From positions 495,581 through 559,580 of the forward strand of contig JADJBB010000002.1 in NCBI GenBank assembly GCA_016703965.1: a DNA stretch of 64,000 bases. The letters run 5' to 3'. Source of the stretch: Acidobacteriota bacterium (GTDB lineage: Bacteria; Acidobacteriota; Blastocatellia; Pyrinomonadales; Pyrinomonadaceae). The position numbers and the translations under genes are program-made. Positions 8,283 through 16,462 of the stretch are shown piece after piece. Each line of letters starts with the position of its first letter. Position 1 is the first letter of the stretch. Below the pieces are notes generated by a model. The model was given only the letters and a program-made list of their open reading frames with translations. It did no database searches and was not told the origin of the DNA.

Positions 8283-9788
8283 ATGGCAAAGACAGAGATC
8301 AAAAAATACAAAAATTACATTGGCGGCGAGTGGGTCAAATCTTCGTCTAACGAGTGGTTTGACAACGTAAATCCGGCCGATACAACAGACATCGTTGGCC
8401 GCTTTCCGCTTTCGAATGCTGAGGACGTGAACGCAGCGGTTTCAGCTGCCAAGGATGCGGCAACACGCTGGCGCAGAACTCCGGCACCGAAGCGGGCGGA
8501 ACTCCTTTTTACGCTTGGCGAAATTCTGCGCAAACACAAGGACGAATTTACGCAGCAGATGACCCGCGAAATGGGCAAGGTGCTTAAGGAAGCGGGCGGC
8601 GATGTGCAGGAAGCGATCGACTGTACCTACTATACAGCCGGCGAAGGAAGGCGTTTGCACGGCTTTACGACACCTGCCGAAATGCCGAATAAGTTTGCTA
8701 TGTGCGTTCGCCAGCCGGTTGGGCTGTGCGGGCTGATCACGCCGTTCAATTTCCCGATGGCTATCCCGTCGTGGAAGCTTATCCCGGCACTTGTTTGCGG
8801 GAATACGGTCGTTCTCAAATCTGGCGAAGACGTGCCTCTTTCATCGCTAAACCTTATCAAAGCATGTGAACAGGCGGGAATTCCAAAAGGCGTGGTTAAT
8901 CTCGTCAATGGTTCCTCAGACGCCGGAGCGGCTCTCGTGGAAAACCTTGACGTCCGATTGATCTCGTTTACCGGTTCGACAACCACAGGCCGAGTTATTG
9001 CGGAACGCTGTGCGCAGGACAACAAGATCGTGAGCCTTGAGATGGGCGGTAAGAACGCGATCATCGTTATGGATGACGCCGATCTGGACAATGCTGTCGA
9101 AGGATCGTTGTGGGGAGCCTTCGGTACCAGCGGCCAGCGATGCACGGCGTCGTCTAGACTGATCGTTCACAAGAAGGTGTATAAAAAATTCTGCGAAAAG
9201 CTGGTCGCAAAGGTAAAGCAGCTTCGCGTTGGCGACGGTCTCGATCCAAAAACGGAAGTCGGTCCGGTGATAAATCAGCGAGCGTTGGACAAGATCCTCG
9301 GCTACATCGATATCGGCAAGATACACGATAAAGCAACGCTTGCGTGCGGCGGCGTTCGTCTCACCAAGGGCGATCATAAGAACGGGTATTTCATCGAGCC
9401 GACCGTATTCACAGACGTAAAGCGCGGAATGCGAATTGAGCAGGAAGAGATCTTCGGGCCGGTCACGAGCGTCATTCCGTTCTCAACGCTCGATGAAGCG
9501 ATCGATATCGTAAACGGCGTAAATTACGGCCTCTCATCAGCGATCTACACGCAGGATGTTAACCAGGCTTTCTACGCAATGCAGGAGCTTTACACCGGGA
9601 TTTGCTATGTAAACTCGGCCACCATCGGAGCCGAAGTTCACCTGCCATTCGGCGGTACAAAGGGAACCGGTAACGGCCACCGCGAAGCGGGAACACAGGT
9701 TCTCGACATCTTCAGCGAGTGGAAATCGCTTTACATAGATTACAGCGGCAAGCTCCAAAAGGCACAGATCGACGCTGTTGAAATATAG
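8283..9788 (+). CDS. NAD(P)-dependent aldehyde dehydrogenase
   Basis: Oxidises an aldehyde to the carboxylate through a thiohemiacetal. From the ATG at 8283 the protein has 501 residues and begins MAKTEIKKYKNYIGGEWV. This matches the usual family start; the upstream in-frame ATG at 8217 would add 22 residues with no family likeness. The catalytic cysteine is C287 in GQRCTAS and the general base is E253 in LEMGGKN; the NAD-binding FTGSTTTG block is also present. The overall pattern is closest to the alpha-ketoglutaric-semialdehyde and succinate-semialdehyde dehydrogenase group, but the natural aldehyde cannot be told from sequence alone. Confidence 0.95.
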   Translation: MAKTEIKKYKNYIGGEWVKSSSNEWFDNVNPADTTDIVGRFPLSNAEDVNAAVSAAKDAATRWRRTPAPKRAELLFTLGEILRKHKDEFTQQMTREMGKVLKEAGGDVQEAIDCTYYTAGEGRRLHGFTTPAEMPNKFAMCVRQPVGLCGLITPFNFPMAIPSWKLIPALVCGNTVVLKSGEDVPLSSLNLIKACEQAGIPKGVVNLVNGSSDAGAALVENLDVRLISFTGSTTTGRVIAERCAQDNKIVSLEMGGKNAIIVMDDADLDNAVEGSLWGAFGTSGQRCTASSRLIVHKKVYKKFCEKLVAKVKQLRVGDGLDPKTEVGPVINQRALDKILGYIDIGKIHDKATLACGGVRLTKGDHKNGYFIEPTVFTDVKRGMRIEQEEIFGPVTSVIPFSTLDEAIDIVNGVNYGLSSAIYTQDVNQAFYAMQELYTGICYVNSATIGAEVHLPFGGTKGTGNGHREAGTQVLDIFSEWKSLYIDYSGKLQKAQIDAVEI

Positions 9789-9819
9789 ACCAAATCGATT
9801 TAGAATTTCGAAGAAAATA

Positions 9820-9907
9820 GGCCACAGATAAAACGGATTCGACGGATCCACACGGATAGTCATTTTTAGCTCCGTGGAGATCCGTTAGATCTGTCGGATC
9901 TGTGGCC
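9820..9907. repeat. 88-bp imperfect inverted repeat (REP/MITE-like)
   Basis: The ends GGCCACAGAT (9820-9829) and ATCTGTGGCC (9898-9907) are exact inverses. Further in, blocks such as CGGATC(C)ACACGGA and TCCGTGGAGATCCG also pair, so nearly the whole unit could fold. It consists of CACAGAT and CGGAT words typical of dispersed intergenic palindromic repeats. It sits between the aldehyde dehydrogenase and recQ, and its right end covers an in-frame GTG at 9902, so that codon is unlikely to be the true recQ start. Confidence 0.6.
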
Positions 9908-9916
9908 AACTCTTTT

Positions 9917-11929
9917 ATGTCCATCGAAAAAGCACGCGAGAGCCTCAAGCACCAGTTTGGCTACGATTCCTTCCGGATGAATCAGGAGGCGGTGATCGAG
10001 GCTGTCCTTGATAAGAAGGACTGCGTCGTGCTTATGCCAACCGGCGGCGGCAAGTCGTTGTGCTATCAGATACCGGCGTTGATGCTGGATGGGTTGACGG
10101 TCGTTATTTCGCCGCTGATCGCTCTGATGAAAGATCAGGTCGATGCCTTGCGGGCGAATGGCGTCGAGGCGGCGTTTCTTAATTCCACGCAGACGAATCG
10201 TGAACAGATCGAGGTCTTTCAGGCGGTTCGCAGCGCCAAGCTGAAGCTTTTATATGTTGCTCCTGAGCGGCTTTTGCAGAGCGGTGACCAGTTTCTGGAT
10301 TTTCTGCATCAGACCGATGTTTCGCTCTTCGCGATCGACGAGGCTCATTGTATTTCAAGCTGGGGACACGATTTCCGGCCGGAATATCTACGGCTCGCGA
10401 CGCTCAAACGAGAATTCCGGGATATTCCGATCGTCGCATTGACCGCGACGGCGGACAAGCTTGTTCGAAAAGATATCTTTGAGCGGCTTAATATACCGGA
10501 CGCAGAGCTCTTCATTTCCAGCTTTAACCGGCCAAACATCTTCTACACGGTCGAGCCCAAGCGCAAGTCATACGAACAACTCCTTGATTTTCTCGAAAAA
10601 CGAAAGGACGATAGCGGCATCATTTACTGCCTTAGCCGCAGTTCGGTCGATTCGCTGGCCGCTGATCTTCGTGAGGAGGGTTTCAGTGCTTTGTCATATC
10701 ACGCGGGGCTGGACAAACAGACTCGCGACAAACATCAGGAATCTTTTCTAAAGGACGATACGAAGATCGTCGTCGCGACCATCGCCTTCGGTATGGGCAT
10801 CGATAAATCGAACGTCCGGTTCGTTGTACACATGGACTTGCCAAAGAATATCGAGAGCTACTATCAGGAAACCGGGCGTGCCGGCCGTGATGGCCTCGCG
10901 AGCGATGCTTTGCTTTTCTTTAGTTGGGGTGACGTGATCAAGCTGAAGGGTTTTGCCGAGGTTGAGGGAAATGCTCAACAGTCGGCGATCATGCTCAAAA
11001 AGCTCGATACGATGGGCAGTTTTGGTGATCTGCGGACGTGCCGGCGAAAGTTTTTGCTCAACTATTTTTCCGAGCCGATGGAGGAGAATTGTGGTAATTG
11101 TGACAATTGCACCACCCAGGTAGAGAGGTTCGACGGAACAGTGATCGCTCAGAAAGCCCTGAGTGCGGTGTACCGAACGAATCAGCGTTTTGGCCTCAGC
11201 TATCTGGTCGATTTTCTGCGCGGTTCGCAATCTGAAAAGATCCGCGACGAGCATAAGAACCTAAAAACCTATGGCGTTGGGGCTGATATCTCTAAAGACC
11301 ATTGGACCGAGTATTTCAAGGATCTGATCTCTCAAGGCTATCTTGCTCAGACCGAGGGCCAGTATCCTGTGCTCGTATTGACCGAGACGAGTTTCGATGT
11401 TCTTTCGGGAAAAACTACGGTCGAATTGATCAAGGCCCGGGTGCGTGAGGAGAAAACGAAACGTCTTTCGCCGGAAGTTACTTATCCGCATATTCCTGAA
11501 CTGTTCAACGATCTTCGGCAGGTGCGGACCGTCTTCGCCCGGGCTGAAAATGTTCCGCCTTATGTTGTCTTTTCCGATGCGACGCTTGTCGAGATGGCAA
11601 CATATCTGCCGCAAACAGAGTGGGAAATGCGAAAGATCTCAGGTGTCGGTGATCTTAAGTTCGACAAATATGGAGCCGATTTTCTGAATGAGATCCGCAA
11701 TTACTGCGTCCGGAACGGCCTCGTCTCACGGATCGATCTTAAATCTCCGAAACGCGAGCGAAAACAGCGGACAAAGCGTGATGTAAATGGAAAAGATACC
11801 TATCACGTCGCTCGATCTCTTTCGCGATGGCCTCTCGATCCCGGAAATTGCGAGGGAACGGTCTCTTTCCGTGACGACGATAGAAAATCACCTCGCCCGA
11901 TTTATCCCGACCGGCGAAGTTCGCCTTGA
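9917..11929 (+). CDS. recQ: ATP-dependent DNA helicase RecQ (main frame, frameshifted at the 3' end)
   Basis: A 3'-5' helicase for recombination repair and stalled forks. The start is the ATG at 9917 (MSIEKARES); an in-frame GTG at 9902 lies inside an inverted repeat. Walker A is PTGGGKSLCYQ and the DEAH box is DEAHCISSWGHDFRPEY. The helicase C-terminal domain has RAGRDG. The zinc domain has CRRKFLLNYF and CGNCDNC. A winged-helix RQC region and an HRDC domain (FSDATLVEMA ... KYGADFL) follow. After about residue 623 the reading frame degenerates into Arg/Ser-rich sequence that ends at 11929. The expected C-terminal helix-turn-helix domain continues in the +1 frame (next entry). Removing one A from the run 11791-11794 joins them into a 721-residue protein read as GKIPITSLDLF at the junction. 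Confidence 0.93.
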   Translation: MSIEKARESLKHQFGYDSFRMNQEAVIEAVLDKKDCVVLMPTGGGKSLCYQIPALMLDGLTVVISPLIALMKDQVDALRANGVEAAFLNSTQTNREQIEVFQAVRSAKLKLLYVAPERLLQSGDQFLDFLHQTDVSLFAIDEAHCISSWGHDFRPEYLRLATLKREFRDIPIVALTATADKLVRKDIFERLNIPDAELFISSFNRPNIFYTVEPKRKSYEQLLDFLEKRKDDSGIIYCLSRSSVDSLAADLREEGFSALSYHAGLDKQTRDKHQESFLKDDTKIVVATIAFGMGIDKSNVRFVVHMDLPKNIESYYQETGRAGRDGLASDALLFFSWGDVIKLKGFAEVEGNAQQSAIMLKKLDTMGSFGDLRTCRRKFLLNYFSEPMEENCGNCDNCTTQVERFDGTVIAQKALSAVYRTNQRFGLSYLVDFLRGSQSEKIRDEHKNLKTYGVGADISKDHWTEYFKDLISQGYLAQTEGQYPVLVLTETSFDVLSGKTTVELIKARVREEKTKRLSPEVTYPHIPELFNDLRQVRTVFARAENVPPYVVFSDATLVEMATYLPQTEWEMRKISGVGDLKFDKYGADFLNEIRNYCVRNGLVSRIDLKSPKRERKQRTKRDVNGKDTYHVARSLSRWPLDPGNCEGTVSFRDDDRKSPRPIYPDRRSSP

Positions 11930-12083
11930 TCAATTTGTTGCGATCGAAAAGGTCGAGCCGATACGCGAGGCGATCGAGAAGTTCTCCGATTCGAACGCCC
12001 TTTCGCCGATCAAAGAGTATCTTGGCGAGGATTATTCATACGGTGAAATAAGGGCCGTGATGGCGGCTGTGTCTGGCGGGTGA
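11787..12083 (+). CDS. recQ: RecQ C-terminal helix-turn-helix domain, out of frame with recQ
   Basis: This 98-residue reading frame is the missing end of RecQ. It reads ITSLDLFRDGLSIPEIARER and then TTIENHLARFIPTGE, the usual C-terminal HTH_40-type domain found after HRDC in many RecQ proteins. It begins at an ATG inside the recQ frame, and in its own frame a TAA lies immediately before that ATG. A single extra A in the tract 11791-11794 explains the break. I take it as a fragment of recQ, not an independent gene, although separate translation from this ATG cannot be excluded. Confidence 0.75.
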   Translation: MEKIPITSLDLFRDGLSIPEIARERSLSVTTIENHLARFIPTGEVRLDQFVAIEKVEPIREAIEKFSDSNALSPIKEYLGEDYSYGEIRAVMAAVSGG

Positions 12084-12098
12084 GCATCCTGCTCGCCC
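12078..12098 (+). terminator. Hairpin across the end of recQ, no U tract
   Basis: GGGTGAGCA (12078-12086) pairs with TGCTCGCCC (12090-12098) with one G-U pair and a three-base loop. It includes the recQ stop codon. No run of T follows, so it is at most a weak intrinsic terminator or an mRNA 3' stabiliser. Confidence 0.35.
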
Positions 12099-12263
12099 TG
12101 CGATCCCGACAAACCGGGCAAATACTCAAAGATAAAGAACCAACGTAGAGCAGTGTACTCACCTTCCAGTTGGCTAATGGCATTTTAGAAAATCACAACA
12201 AACAGTTATAATTCTGGGTTAAAAGAATTTGTTATATCAATAAAACCTTAGGAGTTATTTAAG

Positions 12264-13397
12264 ATGAAGATCGGATTACCGAAAGAGATCAAAGACAACG
12301 AATACCGCGTTGGGTTAACGCCGGCTGGTGTTCAGGCATTGACCGCGGCTGGCCATACTGTTTTCGTGCAGAAAACAGCGGGCGAGGGCTCGGGATTTAA
12401 GGATGAGCAGTACACAAAGGCCGGCGGTCAGCTGCTCGACACGGCGGATGACGTTTGGGCCGCAGGCGATATGATCGTCAAGGTCAAAGAGCCAGTCGCT
12501 CCCGAGTATCCGCGGATGCGTGAAAATCAGCTGCTTTTCACCTACCTACATCTCGCCCCGGAATTCGAACTTACTAAGCAAATGCTTGAGCGAAAAGTAA
12601 CCGGCGTTGCCTACGAGACAATCACAAGCGGACGCCGCTTGCCGCTGCTCATTCCAATGTCTGAGGTTGCGGGCCGTATGTCCGTGCAGGTCGGTGCCAC
12701 TTACTTAGAGAAAATGAACGGCGGCCGCGGCATTTTGCTCGGCGGCGTTCCGGGGGTTCCGGCCGCAAATGTGGTCATTATCGGCGGCGGTATCGTTGGA
12801 ACTGAGGCAGCAAAAATGGCGGTGGGCCTTGGTGCTAAGGTCACGATCATTGACCGTGATCTCGACCGTCTGCGTCAGCTTGACGATATTTTCCTGTCGA
12901 AGGTTCAGACACTTGCCTCATCGCGTTACCAGATCGAGGAAGCCATTTCGCATGCAGATCTCGTGATCGGTGCGGTCCTGGTAGTCGGTGCTGCGGCCCC
13001 GAAACTTGTGACCCGCGACATGCTTCATCTCATCCCGCAGGGTGCGGTGCTGGTTGATGTTGCGGTCGATCAGGGCGGATGCTTTGAGACCACCCACGCG
13101 ACGACCCACTCGAACCCGACGTATTACGAGGAAGGCGTACTGCACTACTGCGTAGCGAACATGCCGGGAGCCGTGCCGAGAACCTCGACCTTTGCTCTGA
13201 CAAATGCCACGCTGCCGTACGCATTGGATCTCGCGAACAAAGGCTTTGAGAGAGCGATCGCTGAAGATTCAGGGCTCTACGAAGGTGTCAACACCTACGC
13301 AGGCAAGCTCACCTATGAAGCGGTTGCCACATCGCAGAATCTCGAATACACGCCGCTCGACACTCTCCTCGATCTTAAATCGGCATCGGCTGGATAG
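12264..13397 (+). CDS. ald: Alanine dehydrogenase
   Basis: Interconverts L-alanine with pyruvate and ammonium using NAD+; cytoplasmic hexamer in known members. The protein has 377 residues, close to the family length of about 371. It starts MKIGLPKEIKDNEYRVGLTP, the typical N-terminus, with the conserved lysine and histidine region around LLFTYLHLAPE. The NAD-binding Rossmann motif is VIIGGGIVGTEAAKMA at about residues 171-186. A good Shine-Dalgarno (AGGAGT) precedes the ATG, and TATAAT at 12207-12212 may be its -10 box. The gene is monocistronic, with an intrinsic terminator 20 bases after its stop. With the glutamate dehydrogenase at 16.5 kb it supplies the local amino-acid nitrogen chemistry. 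Confidence 0.96.
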   Translation: MKIGLPKEIKDNEYRVGLTPAGVQALTAAGHTVFVQKTAGEGSGFKDEQYTKAGGQLLDTADDVWAAGDMIVKVKEPVAPEYPRMRENQLLFTYLHLAPEFELTKQMLERKVTGVAYETITSGRRLPLLIPMSEVAGRMSVQVGATYLEKMNGGRGILLGGVPGVPAANVVIIGGGIVGTEAAKMAVGLGAKVTIIDRDLDRLRQLDDIFLSKVQTLASSRYQIEEAISHADLVIGAVLVVGAAAPKLVTRDMLHLIPQGAVLVDVAVDQGGCFETTHATTHSNPTYYEEGVLHYCVANMPGAVPRTSTFALTNATLPYALDLANKGFERAIAEDSGLYEGVNTYAGKLTYEAVATSQNLEYTPLDTLLDLKSASAG

Positions 13398-13415
13398 ACG
13401 GTTATTTTAAAAACG

Positions 13416-13455
13416 AAAAAGACGCGGGCGATTTTCAATTGCTCGCGTCTTTTTT
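13416..13455. terminator. Strong intrinsic terminator, probably bidirectional
   Basis: GACGCGGGC (13421-13429) pairs with GCTCGCGTC (13441-13449), one pair being G-U. The stem is extended by five A before and a T run after, and the loop has 11 bases. It ends ald on the plus strand; the A-rich left side gives a U tract for the convergent minus-strand gene ending at 13476. Confidence 0.85.
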
Positions 13456-13475
13456 GTTTGTCAGGCATCGGGGTG

Positions 13476-14063
13476 CTAGTTTTTTCCTTTCTTTGATTTC
13501 TCCATCTGGGCAGGCAGTTTTTCGACTGCCGCGATGATCTGGTCGCAGAACTCGAGCGAATCGAGGATCGATCCGGTCTCTGAGCCCGCGTTTGTCTTAT
13601 CGAGTTCCGCTTTAAGCGCTGGTTGGTAGCGTTGGGCCGCTGCCGCGAGAGCTTTCACGGCCTTTGGGAAAAGGTCCGCAAAACTCTGTTTTGCTTTCTT
13701 ATCGTCAGGATCAGGCAAAATCGCTGAATCAGGCCGTTCCGCAAGGCCGTCGATGTCGTCTACCGCCTTTTGCAATATACGTTTGATGTCGAGCAGCAGT
13801 TGAAACCGGGAACTCTCAGGCAGGACGCCCCATTTTTCCTGTTCCTTGGGCGATATCTTAGCCCCGTGAACGTCCACCTTCAGGGCATCAAAGCGACGGT
13901 CGATGATCTTTGTCAGCAGGTTTATTCTATCGTCTATTTTTTGAGCGTCGCGGATCAGTTCGACCTCTTCGGCGGTGAAATAGTCGCGTTGGGCTGAGGC
14001 TGTCGGCGGCAGGATCACGAACGCGACGCCTATTGCTATCAAAAACAGAAGTTGGAATTTCAT
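13476..14063 (-). CDS. Secreted hypothetical protein, 195 aa
   Basis: Not recognised. A clear signal peptide ends at TASAQ (residues 1-25). The mature part is helical and charged, with heptad-like stretches (LIRDAQKIDDRINLLTKIIDRR) that could form a coiled coil, and a Lys-rich tail (KSKKGKN). It is the last gene of a three-gene minus-strand operon (TPR protein, frameshifted secreted protein, this gene), five bases after its predecessor. The operon looks like an envelope or periplasmic assembly of unknown purpose. Confidence 0.75.
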   Translation of the reverse strand: MKFQLLFLIAIGVAFVILPPTASAQRDYFTAEEVELIRDAQKIDDRINLLTKIIDRRFDALKVDVHGAKISPKEQEKWGVLPESSRFQLLLDIKRILQKAVDDIDGLAERPDSAILPDPDDKKAKQSFADLFPKAVKALAAAAQRYQPALKAELDKTNAGSETGSILDSLEFCDQIIAAVEKLPAQMEKSKKGKN

Positions 14064-14068
14064 AACGG

Positions 14069-14643
14069 CTACTGGTTAGGTTTCCTAACCGTTGGTATTA
14101 CAGAGTCGCCAAAAAGCGAATCGGTTGCCTGAGCCCGCACGGAACGGAGATATCCCATCAGCTTTCTGACGTAGGGATCGTAGCGGAGCGGCAGATCGCG
14201 GCGGATGACCTCTATCCTCGGTGCCATTCCGCGGAGCGATATCTCGAGTCGTTTGAAATTATCCAGCACCTTACCGCGCCCGTCATCTTTCTTGTTGAGG
14301 AAGCCGAGGGCGTCGTCCATCAGAGCGTGAAAAAAGCCGAGCTCAAGATACATCGCCTCAAAATTCTTAGCCGCGCTCAATTTTTCTGCCGCCGTCAGGC
14401 GCAGATTCATCATCTCCACGGAGAGCTTTGTGCGGTCCTTGAGATCGGTCTTTGCATTGAGCCGGGTCATTTCGTCTTTTGAGATTATCTTCAGCGGCGG
14501 CGGAGCAGCCTCGAGTTGATCATCCTGAGCTGAGGCCGCAGTGAATAGGGAAAGTTAAGAATTAAAAGCAGAAAACCGATAAAAAGGTAGCCAAATCCTT
14601 TAGCCGCCCGATTAGCTTTAAGTGTTAACCCTTTTCTATTCAC
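14069..14643 (-). CDS. Secreted hypothetical protein, broken by a one-base deletion in the signal-peptide region
   Basis: The obvious open frame starts only at the ATG at 14470 (133 residues). Upstream, in the same frame, the sequence reads TAASAQDD, a classic signal-peptidase site. The hydrophobic core before it (GFGYLFIGFLLLILN) lies in another frame and begins at a GTG at 14643 that overlaps the stop of the TPR gene as TAGTG. Adding one T to the run read from the minus strand at 14551-14553 joins them into a 191-residue exported protein. The mature part is helical and not recognised. TAGTG coupling upstream and a five-base gap downstream place it in the middle of a three-gene operon. Confidence 0.65.
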
Positions 14644-16088
14644 TATTTTTTCTTTCCTTTGCCGTCTTTCAAAAGTTTTTGGAGCTGCGGCAGCCTGAGG
14701 TTGACCTTTTCAATGTCTAGTTTATTCGCCTCGGGATCAGCAAGCCGGAGATAGAGTTGGTAGTTCGCCATCGCGTCCATAAATTCGCCGGCCTCGTCAT
14801 GAATTATACCTAAAAATAGATAAGCACCCGCCGATCGCGGCTGTGCGGCCGTGAGCCATTCAAACTCGGTCTTTGCCTCCGCGAATCGCTTCAATTGAAA
14901 AAGAGCTGTTGCCAGATTAGCATGAGCGGTGAAGTTATCGGGAACAATTTCGAGGATCTTTCGCAGTATCCCGACCGCCGTTTCGAATTGTTTGCCCTGA
15001 ACCAGAGCCGCCCCAAAGCCAACAGCGTGATTAACGTTACCCGGTTCCGCGTCGGCGGCTTTACGGCAATAGAACAGCGCCTTTTCCGGATTTTCACGGC
15101 GATAGAGAGTACAAAGCCGCCCTAATACAAACGCATCAGTCGGATCCTTTTCATACAATTTTTCCAGATCGGCAGGTTTGGTTGATCTCGCCGAAATAAG
15201 CTTACTTCTAAGCTCAGATGAAGAGGTGCTTTGCTCTTGGATCGAATCTAATTGGGCTGCTGCTTCGTCATATCTGCCTTCGATGGCGAGAATGCTCGCT
15301 CGCAGGAGCTTCAATTGATCCGATGGGGCCGACAATGTTTCGATCCGAGCGGCCAGGTCTCTTGCTCTGGCGATGTCCCCTTCAAAAAGGGCGATTTCTG
15401 CGAGGAGGAATAATGCCGATCGATTCTTTGGGTCAGTTTCAAGGGCTTTCAACGTACTTGCCTTGGCAGCCGAACGTTTTTGCAGCGCGTTTTCGAGGGC
15501 TGCCCGTGCTGACCAAAGGGCCGGCGTCGCGTTGGCTTTTCCGGTAAGCATGCTGATTTGCACCAGGAGCTTTTCCAACTCGGCTGATGGAGCTTTACTA
15601 TTTATACGGAGTTCGGTCAGGGCCGTCAGGGCGACAGAATTCTGCGGTTCGAGGCTGACGGCTTTGGTCAGAAGCTTCTCGGCCTCAGCAAACTCTCCTT
15701 TGTCTATAAGCAGGGAACCAAGCCCCGTCATCGGCAGTGTCCAGTCAGTACGCAGATCGATGGCCAGCCGAAAGGACCTCTCGGCTTCGTCTTTCTTTCC
15801 CAGCATCAATTGAGCGGTGCCGATCTGGTATTGAGCCTCGGGAAATGCGGGCTCGATCTTCAGCGCCTTTTCATAGAGCTTGATCGCACCGGCGAGATCG
15901 CCTTTTTCGTGCAGGTTTTGTGCCTCACTAAATACCGCGACGGGGTCGTCGCTTTTTTCATCATCCTGGCCAAACGCGGGAAAGCTCACGATAAAAGCGA
16001 AAGTGCCGATAAGCAGGGCAGACGCCATCGAACGGCTTATTGCACGGCTTATTCGAACCAGATCTCGGGTAAACAATTGATACAACAT
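14643..16088 (-). CDS. Exported TPR-repeat protein
   Basis: A 481-residue protein with a signal peptide or signal anchor (a hydrophobic stretch after residue 20 ending in AFGQ). Tandem tetratricopeptide repeats run through most of the mature chain, for example AIKLYEKALKIEPAFPEAQYQIGTAQ and the C-terminal ANLATALFQLKRFAEAKTEFEWL. TPR proteins act as protein-protein scaffolds, so this is probably a periplasmic or outer-membrane adaptor. The first in-frame ATG (16088) is followed by another at 16028 that gives a more normal signal peptide (MASALLIGTFAF). It heads an operon with the two secreted genes downstream. Confidence 0.85.
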   Translation of the reverse strand: MLYQLFTRDLVRISRAISRSMASALLIGTFAFIVSFPAFGQDDEKSDDPVAVFSEAQNLHEKGDLAGAIKLYEKALKIEPAFPEAQYQIGTAQLMLGKKDEAERSFRLAIDLRTDWTLPMTGLGSLLIDKGEFAEAEKLLTKAVSLEPQNSVALTALTELRINSKAPSAELEKLLVQISMLTGKANATPALWSARAALENALQKRSAAKASTLKALETDPKNRSALFLLAEIALFEGDIARARDLAARIETLSAPSDQLKLLRASILAIEGRYDEAAAQLDSIQEQSTSSSELRSKLISARSTKPADLEKLYEKDPTDAFVLGRLCTLYRRENPEKALFYCRKAADAEPGNVNHAVGFGAALVQGKQFETAVGILRKILEIVPDNFTAHANLATALFQLKRFAEAKTEFEWLTAAQPRSAGAYLFLGIIHDEAGEFMDAMANYQLYLRLADPEANKLDIEKVNLRLPQLQKLLKDGKGKKK

Positions 16089-16462
16089 GAAGATCGAATG
16101 CTTAATAGTAACACCGACGAGGCGAGATCTTCCAAGGATTTTCGTGTCCGCCGTTTGCGAAGTTTTTTGGTCTCAAAGATTTGCGTTCCTACTTTTTTGT
16201 AAGTTAAAATTTTGAGTTTGAACGTGGCGGCTTTTGTGGCCCGCGTTTCCCGCCGAAATGATCGTATCGCTCAACAGATATTCTCCTTAGACGGCGTCCA
16301 AATAGCCAAAATTTGTGTATTTTGACAACTCATTTGAGATGCATTTGCATGGAATTTTGTTGGACGGAGAATTCGCTCATTGGCGTCCGATTGGTTTAGA
16401 CTAGGTATTAGAAAAGTAGTTATTACAGAATAAGATATTTTTATAGTTGGAGATTTTTAACA
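16089..16462. promoter_or_regulatory. 374-bp divergent regulatory region between the TPR operon and glutamate dehydrogenase
   Basis: No gene is visible. TTGACA at 16322-16327 is followed 17 bp later by a poor -10 (TTGCAT). That -10 lies in the palindrome ATGCA-TT-TGCAT (16339-16350), which could be an operator. GGAG a little before the ATG at 16463 is the likely ribosome-binding site. Confidence 0.3.
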
